Shown one piece after another: positions 10,739 through 21,597 of a stretch of 64,000 nucleotides of DNA. Within the stretch, counting starts at the first letter, position 1. Each line of letters starts with the position of its first letter. Origin of the DNA: Catonia carolina (lineage: Eukaryota; Arthropoda; Insecta; Hemiptera; Achilidae); assembly GCA_035578175.1 (NCBI GenBank), contig JAQMRL010000001.1, positions 430,417,545-430,481,544 of the forward strand. Direction: 5' to 3'. A program made the position numbers and the translations under genes. Below the pieces are notes generated by a model. It was given only the letters and a program-made list of their open reading frames with translations, was not told the origin of the DNA and made no database searches.

Positions 10739-11599
10739 TTATTTTTTTTATAAGTTACATTATTTGCAATCAGTTTTTTGAAAACAAACTATAAACAAAT
10801 CTTTTGAATTTACAAATTACAAGTTGAGGCCTCATTATCCTGAGTACCTCTCATTATATCAATTATTCATATGTTAAAAGAGAAAATGACTTTGTTCAAA
10901 GATATTTACATTTTACAATATGGAATACTTTTCAATATAATTTTATGTACATTTAAACTCTTTCAGACAAGTCCAAAACATGGTAACGTTTCAGGCGCCT
11001 AACTTCTTCTGCATTATTTAGAAGATTTATGGCTAATTCGTTTTCGTGGCTTTCAAGTCTAGCCTGATATTTTCTGTTAAAACGCCTGACCTCGTCCATT
11101 ACATCAGGAAGGTTGCAATACTGTTGTATTTCTGCATTCCTTGCAAACCATGGTGCCCTTGTTATAGCCCGAAGAACCTTATTTTGGAACCTTTGAATTA
11201 TCTCTATGTTACTTCTGCTGGTAGTTCCCCAAAGTTGAACGCCGTACAACCAAACTGGTTTTAGTAACATTTTGTAAATCAGCAACTTATTCTCAAGAGA
11301 GAGTGAAGAGTTCCCACCAATCAGCCAGTACATCCTTTTGTATTTCAGATTTAATTCGTTCCTTTTCATTCTCACATGGGTTTTCCAAGTTAACAGCCTG
11401 TCAAGATGCATACCCAGGTACTTTACAACTTCACTTTGTGGTAAATCAACACCTCCAAGTTTTACTGGTGGACAAATATTCCTCCGCATCGTAAAAGTAA
11501 CATGCTGCGATTTTGCAGTATTGATCTTCACTCTCCATTTTTGAAGCCATGGTTGGATTTGGTCTAAACATTCCTGAAGTTTTATGTAAAACATAAACA
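10739..11599 (-). mobile_element. Jockey-like LINE insertion, 5'-truncated
   Basis: Bounded by a perfect 12 bp target duplication tttcttgtttat at 10727-10738 and 11600-11611. The A-rich 3' tail (complement of tttattttttttat) lies at the left boundary, as expected for a minus-strand insertion by target-primed reverse transcription. It carries the 3' part of a reverse transcriptase and a short 3' UTR. Confidence 0.85.
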
Positions 11600-11690
11600 T
11601 TTCTTGTTTATGTAGACATTTATTTTTTATTTGTGCCTTCTTGTTCCTTACCTTTTCCCGTAAATTTAGATTTTTAACATTATGGTACAT
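10953..11690 (-). pseudogene. Jockey-like reverse transcriptase, C-terminal part
   Basis: Open for 245 codons, but the first ~30 residues are read from the surrounding MITE; element sequence begins at about 11599. The LINE part covers the reverse transcriptase thumb and connection: LQKWRVKINTAKSQHVTFT, VVKYLGMHLDRLLTW, KMLLKPVWLYGVQLWGT, ending near HVLDLSERV. The palm with the catalytic aspartates and the endonuclease are absent through 5' truncation. The frame is otherwise uninterrupted, which suggests a fairly recent insertion. Confidence 0.85.
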
Positions 11691-12040
11691 TTTTCTCAGA
11701 AAACAATAAACCTACCAGGCTGAAATTTTTACCAGTTAATTATATTGTATAGCCACATATACCGACATTTTTATGACTTCCTCAGGGGCTCAAAAAGTTA
11801 GTAATACGCAAAATACGTAGAAAATAATTTGCAAAAAGTTTATGTTATCGTAATTAAAAAACAAATGATATGGTCCAAAGATTAAATTCAAACAATGTCA
11901 GTAGCTCGAGAAGAAAAACCCGATACCTATAGTGTGTAAAGTTTTATTTCCCTATATTTTACCAATCCTATGAAAAATGTACCTAAAAATAGCAAATTTA
12001 ACATTGACGGGATACAAAGTAGCCTACAGTCTCCCCTTAA

Positions 12041-12840
12041 ACGAAAATTGGTTTATAAAACTTATAAGAGATTCGCAACTAATTGAGTAAACTTCGTCAT
12101 TGTTTGTATAATAATAATAAAGTAAACAATACAGTAGCATCATAGATTGTTATAATTATAATATAGTTAGTGATTTTATGGTTCAATCAAAGCCACAATA
12201 TGAATATGCAGAGCTACCAACCAATTAATCGATTTGAAATGTAGGACAATCATATATGTTGCACTTCCGAGTGGTTTTAAAGTACACAAACAGAAAACCC
12301 ACCGAGATTGCACTACAGAACAGAAAACGTGATTGATATTGAAACTTTATACGAGACGTTTTCAAACGTCGACCACTTGATTTCTCTTATACAACATACT
12401 GCAGGCGGTATTAAAAGTAGTTAATAATTCCTTCTATAGTATAGTTTTGTTTTCATACAGTTTTTGATAAAGAGTAAAAATGTAATTCTTAGAAATCAGA
12501 AAGCTAAATTTCTAAAGTTTGGAGTGATTTAGAGTTTGAGTAAATTTGAAGTAATTTTTTTAATTGAGTGATGATGCATACATAAGCCTCGGCATACATA
12601 CATAAGGCCTCGAGCGTAGGTAATGATGTGAAGTGATGTATAGATGAAAAAAATACCAGGTCTAATAAAAAATAAAACCTGAGACCCCTGCCATAGAAGT
12701 CAATTGTGCCAACCCGTGCGCCAACGGGTGGGCCAAATTTACATCTTTTGTGGAAGATGTCTTTTTTCATAGGCTTTTTATATATTTGTAATAATATTTA
12801 TTATGGTTATATTTGAACCAATAAAATATTCCCTGGCAAG
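12041..12840. other. No gene recognised
   Basis: AT-rich. The reverse-strand open frame at 12504-12770 shows no known domain. Confidence 0.4.
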
Positions 12841-12847
12841 CAATATA

Positions 12848-13530
12848 CGCTACATTAGCGAAGTTAATGTAGCGTCTGACAAATATGATAAGGCGTTTAA
12901 CCAAGAAATTGACTGAGACCTTTTCAGAATGCAGTCTAAAGATTAATTTGAACGAAAGAAAAAAATGTGTAAGTGAAGTGGATGCAATGAACTTGGATGT
13001 AGGACGAAAAATAATCAAAGGGTGCAATGAGTTCAAGAACCTGGGTTTTATTTTCTCACAGAAGGGAAATGGTGTGAGTGATATGAATCACAGAATAATA
13101 CAGCGTATGAAGGCTGTGCAAAAGCTGAACACTGTATGGTGCTTAGAAAATCTATGCAAGGAAACAAAATACCGACTTTACAGCAGCCTCATAAGAAGTA
13201 TACTGTTGTAAGGATCTGAATTGTAAGAATTGAGGAAGAAATAGAAGGAGCGATTGCTGGCTGTGGAGACGGATGCGTTGCGCAGAAGTTGTCAAATTAC
13301 TTGACTGGATCACGAAAAAACTGAAGAATAAGAAGAATGGGAGCTAGTGGAAGTGATTGATGATATGAAGCGAAGGAGACTGAAGTGGTACCGTCATTTT
13401 AGGAGAATAGAAGAGTGTAGATGACCTCCAAGAGAATGGATTATGGGAGTGATGGAGGTGACGGCGAGTCAAATCTTCAATGATGACGGTAGAATAATGA
13501 GCTACTAACCTTAAAATTGTAACTGTTAGA
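12848..13530 (+). pseudogene. LINE reverse transcriptase 3' half, degenerate
   Basis: The plus-strand frame 12885-13211 reads KKLTETFSECSLKINLNERK and CNEFKNLGFIFSQKGNGVSD, the region just after the YADD palm motif in a non-LTR reverse transcriptase. Later, frame-broken pieces resemble the C-terminal stretch with LLAVE...ALRRSC and RRLKWYRHFRRIEECR. Endonuclease and most of the palm are missing. The lineage resembles the one at 16.95 and 53.4 kb only loosely. Confidence 0.7.
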
Positions 13531-13654
13531 TAACTCATTTAGGGCATAGAGTGATTTCTGTAGTTCTTCTTAGTTCTCATGTTTCAACACCTATTATGTG
13601 GAAGGTCTTTCCTTATATTATGTGGAAGGTCTAGGAGAATGCTAAGGAATGCTA

Positions 13655-13737
13655 AAAATGTTAAGGTCCGTCCTGCCAAGGAATGCTGTGGTCCACCCTA
13701 TCACAAGCCTTATCGAAATCGATTACTTTGACTTAAG
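13655..13737 (-). pseudogene. Tiny reverse transcriptase motif-A fragment
   Basis: The minus strand reads VIDFDKACDRVDHSI, matching the FxDFxKAFDxVxH motif A of LINE reverse transcriptases. No flanking domain is recognisable. Confidence 0.35.
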
Positions 13738-13749
13738 CATTTGAAAATT

Positions 13750-13850
13750 GAATTTTCAATCAAAGTTCACCGATAATGACTGTCTATTATTGAATATTTA
13801 CTACCTTTACTAGGATTTGAACCACGGAACCTTCGCTTCAAATTACAGAT
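13750..13850 (-). mobile_element. SINE-2 fragment
   Basis: On the minus strand ggttcaaatcctagtaaagg (box B and beyond) is followed by a degraded gacagt..tatcggtg tract, as in the full SINE-2 copies at 30.9, 33.0, 38.2 and 46.4 kb. Confidence 0.55.
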
Positions 13851-13989
13851 TACTTAATTTATATAATAATTATATTACCCAACTTTTTTTCTTCTATTTA
13901 TTTTCTTCCTTACTTATAAGTATATCACTTTATTTTAATCCATATATACAATTTACCTTATAATTTACTTAAATATTTTTAAATATAAA

Positions 13990-14300
13990 ACAAGATGAAT
14001 GAAAATAAATTGCAACATACGACAATCACTCTTAGACGACAAAGTGTCTAACTGTTTTTATTTAATAATATTCCGCTGCCACACACGATTCAAACATGCT
14101 ACCTGAGCCTACATTTAGATAGAAAACTCACATAAATAATACACATTACAAAAACTTAACTTGGAAACTAAAAACACATTTCTATCAACTAAAACTCTTC
14201 ACATGCGTTCTGAATTAAACATGTCACATAAATTATACTAAGGCACTTTGTGATATATACTTGCTCATATGAAGTTCATCTTTGAAGATTCCGGTGATTT
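13990..14300 (+). pseudogene. Jockey-like reverse transcriptase fragment, decayed
   Basis: Closely parallels 28050-28330. Pieces read NNIPLPHT, YLSLHLDRKLT and LKT-like segments in shifting frames. It is the thumb region of a Jockey-type LINE. Confidence 0.6.
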
Positions 14301-14389
14301 ACATTACTAAGCTATAGGCCTATATGGGGATGCATGACAAATTTTCATCACATGCGATTTCTTTAAAAATAAAGATATCCATTCGTACA

Positions 14390-15830
14390 CTGCCAGACAC
14401 AAAAATTGTTTTTAGAATTATACAACATAAAACTGTCGGATACGATAAAGCACTGTAGGCCTACTATGCTTCTATCAAAATTTATAACAACCTACCAAAT
14501 GGTTTTGCAAGATCTTTCGTAATACAGTTTTAAAATAAAATTGAAACGATTTCTTCTAGAAAAAAATTATAATATTCAAGAATTTTTTAATATTCGCTAA
14601 AATCAATTTATTAAATACAGGTTTTAACTGTTTCGTCCAAGTGTACAACATGTTTATAATAAGTTTTCGGGAATTTTTAACCCAATAGAGTTTTTGTATA
14701 ATGAAATTTTAAAAATAATATTTATTTTACTCGTATTAATAAATATTTACTATTTTTTTCTGTTACATTCAGTTTCTATTAATTGGTTTTTTGAATAGGT
14801 TTTTGTTATTTCAGGTGTAGTGTTTTATTTCTGGTAATTATTTTATATTTTTGTTCAATTTATTTTATTATTTCATAATGTTGAATTATTCTTTAAGTTT
14901 ATCTGATAATTTATATAAATTGTTAATAATGTTTTTGTAAAGTAGGCCTAATTATTATGTATTTGTAATTCACTAATGACTTATTCACATGTAATGTGTG
15001 TTGATGCGACCTAAAATAAATAAAATACAAACATAAATACGTATAAAATAAAAACAATTTTCTCTGTACAATTTGCAATTATTTTATATTGTTATTTATT
15101 ATTCCTTTTTTTAATTTAATTTATTAACAGTTAAACTTATCCAAATATGTACATTTAAAATGTACATCGAATTATGTTCAAATTATTCTGTCATATAATT
15201 ATTTTTTATCTGTTGTTCTTGTTAATTAAAATGCTAACTGTTTAATGAATAACTATTAAATTGGACTGTATATATGGACACTGTACGCGTTTAAGATCTG
15301 TCCCAAAAATTTTGAATTGTCATAATGTAATGCAAAGCTATTATTATTTTTACGATTACTTAATTTATTATATTATTTTGACCTTTTTGACACTTTCAAT
15401 TGAAATTTAGTATCTGTTACTATATTAATACAACAATTTCTAAATGTGAAGCTAATGTTCCAAAACTTGACTTACTTGAAGGAGCGTACAGTTATCAGTC
15501 CTACAGTTCATCACTACAGTCCTACAGTTGGCTAAGAAGATCTCTTATCCAGAGACGCTTTAAACGTCTGCGCTGAGTACCCGTTATCGCCCTTGTGTAT
15601 ATGTTTTGTATGAGAGGGTTGTCATGTAATTCAAATTTGTCATGCATTGTCTTGTATAGTTGTTTCGCGACATCAATTACGTATGGGATTTGTAAGTCTT
15701 TGTGCAACATTGAGTTTGTGATGTAAAAGATATTTTGACTTGTCATATGTTGTAATGTATATTATTTTACTTGACGATGAAGTTTATTAAATAAATTATT
15801 TATTTTATATAGTGGTTCACAACAGTTTTT
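14390..15830 (+). repeat. LINE tail / dispersed repeat, paralogue of 36370-37500
   Basis: Begins with a reverse transcriptase C-terminal trace (ASIKIYNNLPNGFARSFVI at about 14468). It continues through a long AT-rich segment including ctaatgac...gtgttgatgcgacctaaaat near 14970-15015. The same succession occurs at 36370-37500. This copy is interrupted by a LINE (15383-15730) that the other copy lacks. Confidence 0.6.
15383..15730 (-). mobile_element. Jockey-like LINE 3' end inserted by retrotransposition
   Basis: Flanked by a 9 bp duplication tattttgac (15374-15382 and 15731-15739). The paralogue near 37425-37440 reads straight through attattttgacttgcc with no insertion, giving an empty site. 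The minus strand encodes LHKDLQIPYVIDVAKQLYKT and ends RLKRLWIRDLLSQL at 15522, the last ~65 residues of a Jockey-type polyprotein. A 3' UTR shared with 28850-28975 follows. Confidence 0.8.
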
Positions 15831-16940
15831 GCCGGTGTAGAACTATATTTACAAATGCTATTAATGAAGAATTTGATATAATCATTTGATGAGAGTGTAA
15901 TTTAAGTTTCTTATGTACATTTTAATCTGTAAAAATCATCATTATAGTTTTTCATTTTATGTTTGCTATGAATTTATAAGATTTTAATTAAGTTTTTGTT
16001 GTATATCCCCTCTTCCATATAATCATACATAATATTTTAGTGTAAAAATTAAATGTAAAATAAATAAATAAAAGTAATGAACCTCATTAGATATTTTGTA
16101 ATGTTTGAAATGTTCATGCTGTATAAAGCCACTACAAATTGTTCTTAGAAAGAGCTGTAAATTTTTCTTAAAATTCTTTTTAATCAATAAAATTACATTT
16201 ATGAAATTTATTTTGCGTATGCAATACATTCTTAACTCTCATAAAACTACTACCATTATAAAAAAAAAACATTTTTTAAATTAAAAAGTTTAAACTTCGT
16301 TTATACATTTTCAAAATTCATAATTTAAGATTCATTTACAAGTTATAATTTAAGGGTGTTTTACACCACAGATTTATTTCCCCATTTTCAGCTAAGGGAG
16401 GACTTTATAGAAGGTTATATTGTAGTATAACAGAGTTACAACGTAACTCCCCTTACAATATCCTTATATGTTTGAAATTGTAAAATTCACGAAAAAGATT
16501 TCAAAGCTACTTAAAAAAAGTAAGTACAACCATAAATAAGAAACTCGCTGCAACAACAACTACAGAGTTGGAAAATATAATACTACAAAGTTCTCGAAAG
16601 AAACTCATTACAATTCCGTTGTTTGTTTCAGAAAATTACCATCTATAATAAAACTCTTAAATACACAAAACTTTCATTTATAAATAAAAGGTTTTTTTAA
16701 CAAAACATGCTTTGATTTATATTCTATACAAGATTTCTTAAATTTTTTTACTTCTCGTTTACCAAACATTTTACGTTTTTTTAAAAAACCTCAAAGATTT
16801 ACTGGGGAATATCCCATCAGGTCTGTAATTGTGGTATTTGTGGTGCTGGAACAAGTATTTCAATGCAAATATTTAGCTTGTGACATCAGTTTTGATCAAG
16901 ATTTTGATATAAAGAAGAAATTTGGAAAACTCTAAGTTGT
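15831..16940. other. AT-rich stretch, no gene recognised
   Basis: At about 16354-16380 gtgttttacaccacagattt resembles the inverted left tip of R-CA and may be a remnant. Nothing else was seen. Confidence 0.35.
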
Positions 16941-16949
16941 GTGTGAAAA

Positions 16950-17260
16950 TATTAGCAGAACCCTATGCTAGAAAAAAGGGAAAGACACTAAGATGATATT
17001 TAAAATGTGATGGCTGCTCCAGTCCTACTCTATGAAGCGAGTCGTTGATTAATACAAGACCACAAGAAAGTAGAGTACTGGCAACAGAAATGCGATTCTT
17101 GAGAAGAACAAAGGGTTGCAATCGTAGGGACTAACTAAGAAATGAGGTCATAAGAATGGAACTTGTAGCAAATTAGAATACTGGATTTCTTTAATTGAAG
17201 GAACAGACGTACCAACACTAATCACATCAAGTAAAAATATGGTATAGCAAGTAATGGTAC
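16950..17260 (+). pseudogene. LINE polyprotein C-terminal fragment
   Basis: Frame-broken pieces read MAAPVLLYGSESW-like, EMRFLRRTKGCNR and LRNEVIRMELG. The same order of motifs is seen in the intact LINE A (48.1-49.4 kb) and at 53.4-53.8 kb. Confidence 0.55.
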
Positions 17261-17261
17261 C

Positions 17262-18645
17262 AACCTAAATCATATGTGTGTGATATAATGATGTTTTAAG
17301 CTTGTTTCCTTGTCTATGATAAAAAAAATTATGTGAATATTTATAATGACTATTAAATACGTATTTTTTATATCTTTAAAACATGATGAACAGTAAATTC
17401 AAAGTGATGAAAATTAAATTAAATAAATAGTGTAAATCAACTGTTTTGGAATTCGGCTTCATGTTCAAAAAGGTTAAATAAAATATTGCGGTTAAATTTC
17501 GAGCAATGAAATTATAATTAATAAATATAAATGCGCGAGTGAAGGAACAATGGAACATCAAAAATTAATGGAGTTGTTGAATATATAAATCAACGAAACC
17601 ATTTTTTCTTTGAAATGGTCTCAGATCATCAAGAAGAGTACATGAAATAAGAACCTCCTGCAAGACAACAATACCGACGATTAAAAGTGAACAACATGGA
17701 CAATCGTTGTCGTAAAACATCACAAATTTAACATCTGTTAGATTAATATTACTAAAAAAAGGAAAGGAATCAAATCATAAATATCTTATTTGTATCTTTT
17801 ATTTGTATCGTAAAGAGAATTCCTAAGGACAGGACCTCCCTCAACATGTATGTATTGACTATGTTTTGACATACGTTTTGACCGGAGGTGAGATGTTTTG
17901 AAGCCACGCAAGAGTTGGCAATAATTTAATAGAGTTTTGTCGCTGTTGTGAGCCGGAACGGACGGGATCCTAATCATTGAGTGTGCGAAGAAGAGTTGCT
18001 AAATTATTTTACAACAAATTTTTTTTAAATGTATTCTATCAGTGTAAAATTTACAAATGTATATCGTAGGTGAGATCTCTTAATTTATCTAAATAATTTT
18101 ATTTATTGAAATTTAAGTAAACCAAATTAAGTAAATGTTTTGTAGTTTATCCTTGATATAATTAAAATTCAAATTTTTTTTATTGACTTTATTATAAATT
18201 TGGGCCAGTAAAATTGTTTTACAATAACAACATATGAGCTGATGGATGATAATAGAAATAATGACATGAACGAAATGAGGAAGGACCACCTACCGATGGA
18301 AAATATATAATAATAATCAATTGAAAAAAGAAAGCATTTTCAGACAATGCACATCAGCTAATCAACATATCAACATATTGAAATTAATTCTACATGTAAG
18401 ATAAACATAAACATAACACGTTAATTACCATAAACTAGGCCTACAAACTTACTGTATTGACTACATTATACAGATATCCCTCTAAATTGTATCACAATTA
18501 CAAGTGAGCTGATTTTGACGATGATACAAATACGGCTTGAGGAAGCAATCCCCCTATCCATCGTAGTGTTGGATTTGGTTTCCATCGATGGAGCTTCACG
18601 TTTGACATTTACTAAATTAATTTTGCATTAGTTTTTATAGTTTTA
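17262..18645. other. No gene recognised
   Basis: AT-rich. Short frames only (for example 17786-17977, minus) with no known domain. Confidence 0.4.
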
Positions 18646-19420
18646 CTAGTAACCCCTGCTAGCTTCGCTTTACAGCAGCTAATGAAGGCCTAATTCAATT
18701 ATTTTAAAACCTCTCTATATACAATATTTCTGGTTTTGTTGCCCTGTGGCAGCAAAATAAATTTTTTTTCTGCCTTTCCAGCTCTAGAAAGTTCAACATA
18801 AAGTTGTCCATGAGTGAAGCACTCTTGTCTCAAATCGATACCCACCGTTTTAATTGTTTGTCCCTGCGATTCAACAGAATTGAATAGAATGCATAGAAGA
18901 ATACCGATGGAAAAAAGAGACAGTTGATATGTGGCTGAGATAAGAGACAGTAATACGAGGGTGCGGTACGCAGAGTCTGGAAATATATGACTCATTTACG
19001 TCCCGTCAAATGAAAACAAATACATAAAATACAGAACAAAAATAAAAATTTCAAATATTTTCGAATTTTTAATGTTTTTGGAATCGAAGTTATTCTTCAC
19101 GTTTTTCTATGAAATATAAAAGTTGAATCGTGGTTCTAGCCCAAAAAATACACCATCCAGAGAACTTAGAAAAAATAAAAGTGCTATGCAACCGATGGAC
19201 TAAAACATCCAACATCTTCAAAGTTTCAGTAGCTAACTCACATAATTAAAGTTTCTTAAAGTTGCGACATAACCTATAGCCTATGACCAGGAACCTCTAA
19301 GCTATGCAACAGTGAAAGATTTTTTAAAATCAGTTAAGTAGTTTCTGAGATTACCTCATACAAACGAATAAATAAACAAACAAACAAACAAACGTTTCTT
19401 CTTTATTATATTAGTATAGA
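18646..19420 (-). mobile_element. Short Helitron with both termini
   Basis: Read on the minus strand, it starts TCTATACTAATATAATAAAG and ends ...GGGGTTACTAG. It is inserted between host A (complement of 19421) and T (complement of 18645), the AT target of Helitrons, with no duplication. A CTGCT/AGCAG pair upstream of the CTAG end can form the expected 3' hairpin, though the stem is short. At 775 bp it retains only the end of the helicase. Confidence 0.75.
18699..18866 (-). pseudogene. Helitron Pif1-like helicase, C-terminal end
   Basis: Encodes ESQGQTIKTVGIDLRQECF, HGQLYVELSRAGKAEK and a final NIVYREVLK before the stop. SQGQT and GQLYVxxSR are helicase motifs V and VI of the Pif1 family carried by Helitrons, and the ending matches that family's C-terminus. 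The frame stays open to 18995, but the upstream ~43 codons do not look like helicase. The Rep nickase and helicase motifs I-IV are gone. Confidence 0.8.
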
Positions 19421-19494
19421 TTATTGTTTATTTTTATTTATTGTTTTTAAATACCTAATATCTGTACCTTGTTATCTGTTCAATGTAAGAATAA

Positions 19495-19697
19495 TAAGTG
19501 ATCCTGAGACCCAATGCGATAAGGATGATATGTGTGACGAGTAAATGAGGTGTCATATTGCAGACTCAGGCCAACCGTTCCTAAGACAGTATCGTTAATT
19601 GTGCTAACCATCAAAATTCACCGGTAACCACTGTCTATTTAACAGCTGACTCGCGGGGGCGATTTGCTATTAGTCCAACCTGGTGGGTTAGTCTTAT
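19495..19697 (-). mobile_element. SINE-2 copy, internally deleted
   Basis: On the minus strand it starts aacccaccaggttgg, contains cagctgttaaatagacagtg (so the box B segment has been lost), and ends with the cctcat..cattgggtctcagg tail region of SINE-2. Confidence 0.6.
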
Positions 19698-19699
19698 AA

Positions 19700-20610
19700 T
19701 CATCTGAATTTTTAAGAAAGCAACAAATTTCTGTTCCAAGCTCTCTTTAGCGTTGTTAGAGGGCTTATCGGTAAATTAAACAAATGTTACTGATTAGTTT
19801 ATTTTTTTATGTTTTTTATTGTGAAAACGTTGATAGTTTGTTTTATTGTGTTGAATACCTTAAGTACCCGTAGGTAACTGTGAATTGTCTCGTTTTGTCT
19901 ACTAAGGAAAGATCGTTTTAATTCGAAATACAGGACTGAAATCGAGTTAGTCTATATTACTCGGTTTCCCATCACAAATGGGAACGATTTTGGTAATTGT
20001 AAAACAATTTTTAAGTTTTTATTGTGTATATTTTATTGGGTTGGGTCATGCAAAAGGAATGGAGAACAAAAGATGGCTAAAGAAAAAAACAAATTGGAAC
20101 CCAACGTGCTGTTAAAGTCGTGTTGGGTCTTCGGTGACATCGTGTGGGCAAATGTAGCGTAAAATATACGCCAGGAATTTAAGTGAGAAGGATTGGATGG
20201 ATAGAGAGGGGTAATATGGAATGCAGCAGAAGGCCAGAGCTGTAACAAACTCGCAAAAAATGTATAGTACGTGACGGATTCCTGTACTAGCTTGCTATAA
20301 ATAAATATTTATCTATTTATAGTAATGAAACGAACACGTTTTAGACTACTATTGATTCTAACATTTTACTGGATTACTTGGAATCGAGGGATATCTTTAA
20401 CTTTTCTCGTGAGATTTTCCAGAAAATCTATCTATGATCTTAAAAAGGGTTTAAAAATTATCTTCAATTCTTTTTGAATGAACAACAAAAATATTATTAT
20501 ATGGTATTAGGGTGTGATTTTTTTCTATCATATACAGAAGATATAACAAGAGAATATTCATATATATATGTAAAATAAATAATAAATAATTGTGTTTATA
20601 AAATATGTAT
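19700..20610. other. No gene recognised
   Basis: Short frames only. 20033-20248 is purine-rich on the plus strand and may be LINE debris. Confidence 0.35.
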
Positions 20611-20618
20611 TCACTTAC

Positions 20619-20684
20619 CTCGTTAAAGAATTCTTGAAACTCCAGATGGGAGATGTCATATTCGTCATTGTCTCCATCACCCAT
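20619..20684 (-). CDS. Candidate host coding exon with splice donor
   Basis: On the minus strand an ATG at 20684 opens 22 codons, MGDGDNDEYDISHLEFQEFF then Asn-Glu. They end exactly at a strong donor (GAG|gtaagtgaat, 20619/20618). The peptide is acidic, uses mixed codons unlike the surrounding AT-rich DNA, and is not part of any repeat copy seen here. The frame is also open upstream to 20732. I do not recognise the protein, and no partner exon was found in the window. It could be a first coding exon of a host gene on the minus strand, or chance. Confidence 0.35.
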
Positions 20685-20879
20685 GACAAAGGGTGGAATT
20701 ACAAATCGTTTAGTACTCCATATTTTATTCAATTAAATTGAGTGTGACACTTCTTCCATGAATTCCGCATTAACCCCAACACTGTATGTCTTTACAGACT
20801 ACCGAGTCTATTCTTACTGAGCGCATGTTCATCATTATTGTCAATAAACACCACTAAAACAAATGAAAAATAAAATATA

Positions 20880-21060
20880 TAAATAAATTATTATTAATTA
20901 GTAATAAATAATAATAATAATGATTATTATTATAAATAATAATTAATAATTAATTATTATTAATTATTTATAAATTATTTAAAGTGTCATATATAAATTA
21001 TATTGTATAATGTTTATAATAGTAATATAAATAAAGTAAAAAAATAATATTCACGAAAAT
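20880..21060. repeat. AT-rich low-complexity tract
   Basis: Runs of aataat/attatt with almost no G or C, densest at 20886-20985. Confidence 0.8.
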
Positions 21061-21432
21061 GTGAAATTGGGAACTAATTGAATTTCGAAAATAATTTTAC
21101 CGATAGTTAAAAATAAATAAACTTTAAAGTTTTAGATGACCTCCACTCACCCCTTACAGTTATCCTAACCTCTACGAAATAAACTAACAGAGAATTGGGG
21201 AAGATCTCCTTGAATTGAAGAAGTGCAGCAACAGATAAAAATCCTTGAAAACGTTGCACTTACATATCAGAATGTTAAACATAAGAGACGTCAAAAGAAA
21301 AACACATAAATAATTACAAAAATATACATTTAAACTTGCACAGAGATCGGAAATGATACCACAACTACAGCGTGAAAGAACTTATGGAAATTTAAAGAGT
21401 AAAGATCAAAAACACTGACAACAAGAAAAACT

Positions 21433-21587
21433 ATCATCATGCGGTCCTGGGTTCGAATTCCACTCAGGCACGGCGTACATTACAAAAACTCATTTCATCC
21501 TACATCGCATAACGTTACACCCCAACGTCGTCGCTAATGACCGTTGCAGTTGATGTGACGTTAAATAAATAAGCAAAAAAAAGAAAA
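21433..21587 (+). mobile_element. SINE-1 subtype B, 5'-truncated
   Basis: Has box B and the subtype-B tail (caccccaacgtcgtcgctaa ... gatgtgacgttaaataaat). It is flanked by the 10 bp duplication aagaaaaact at 21423-21432 and 21588-21597. It starts at catcatgcggtcc, so box A is missing: a truncated copy that nevertheless integrated by target-primed reverse transcription. Confidence 0.85.
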
Positions 21588-21597
21588 AAGAAAAACT

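Larger units (their letters stand above)
10499..12036 (+). mobile_element. TTAA-flanked MITE, copy 1, interrupted by a LINE
   Basis: Outer ends are ggggagattg... on the left and ...cagtctcccc on the right, bounded by TTAA at 10495-10498 and 12037-12040. Its two halves match copies at 41567-42313 (minus) and 55916-56639 (plus) collinearly, except for an 861 bp LINE inserted at 10739-11599. Short GGGGAGA-type inverted ends and the TTAA target suggest a piggyBac-superfamily non-autonomous element. It encodes nothing of its own. Confidence 0.75.

Noticed and set aside
12504..12770. 88-codon reverse-strand frame
   Set aside because: No domain, AT-driven composition, and no splice or start context beyond chance.
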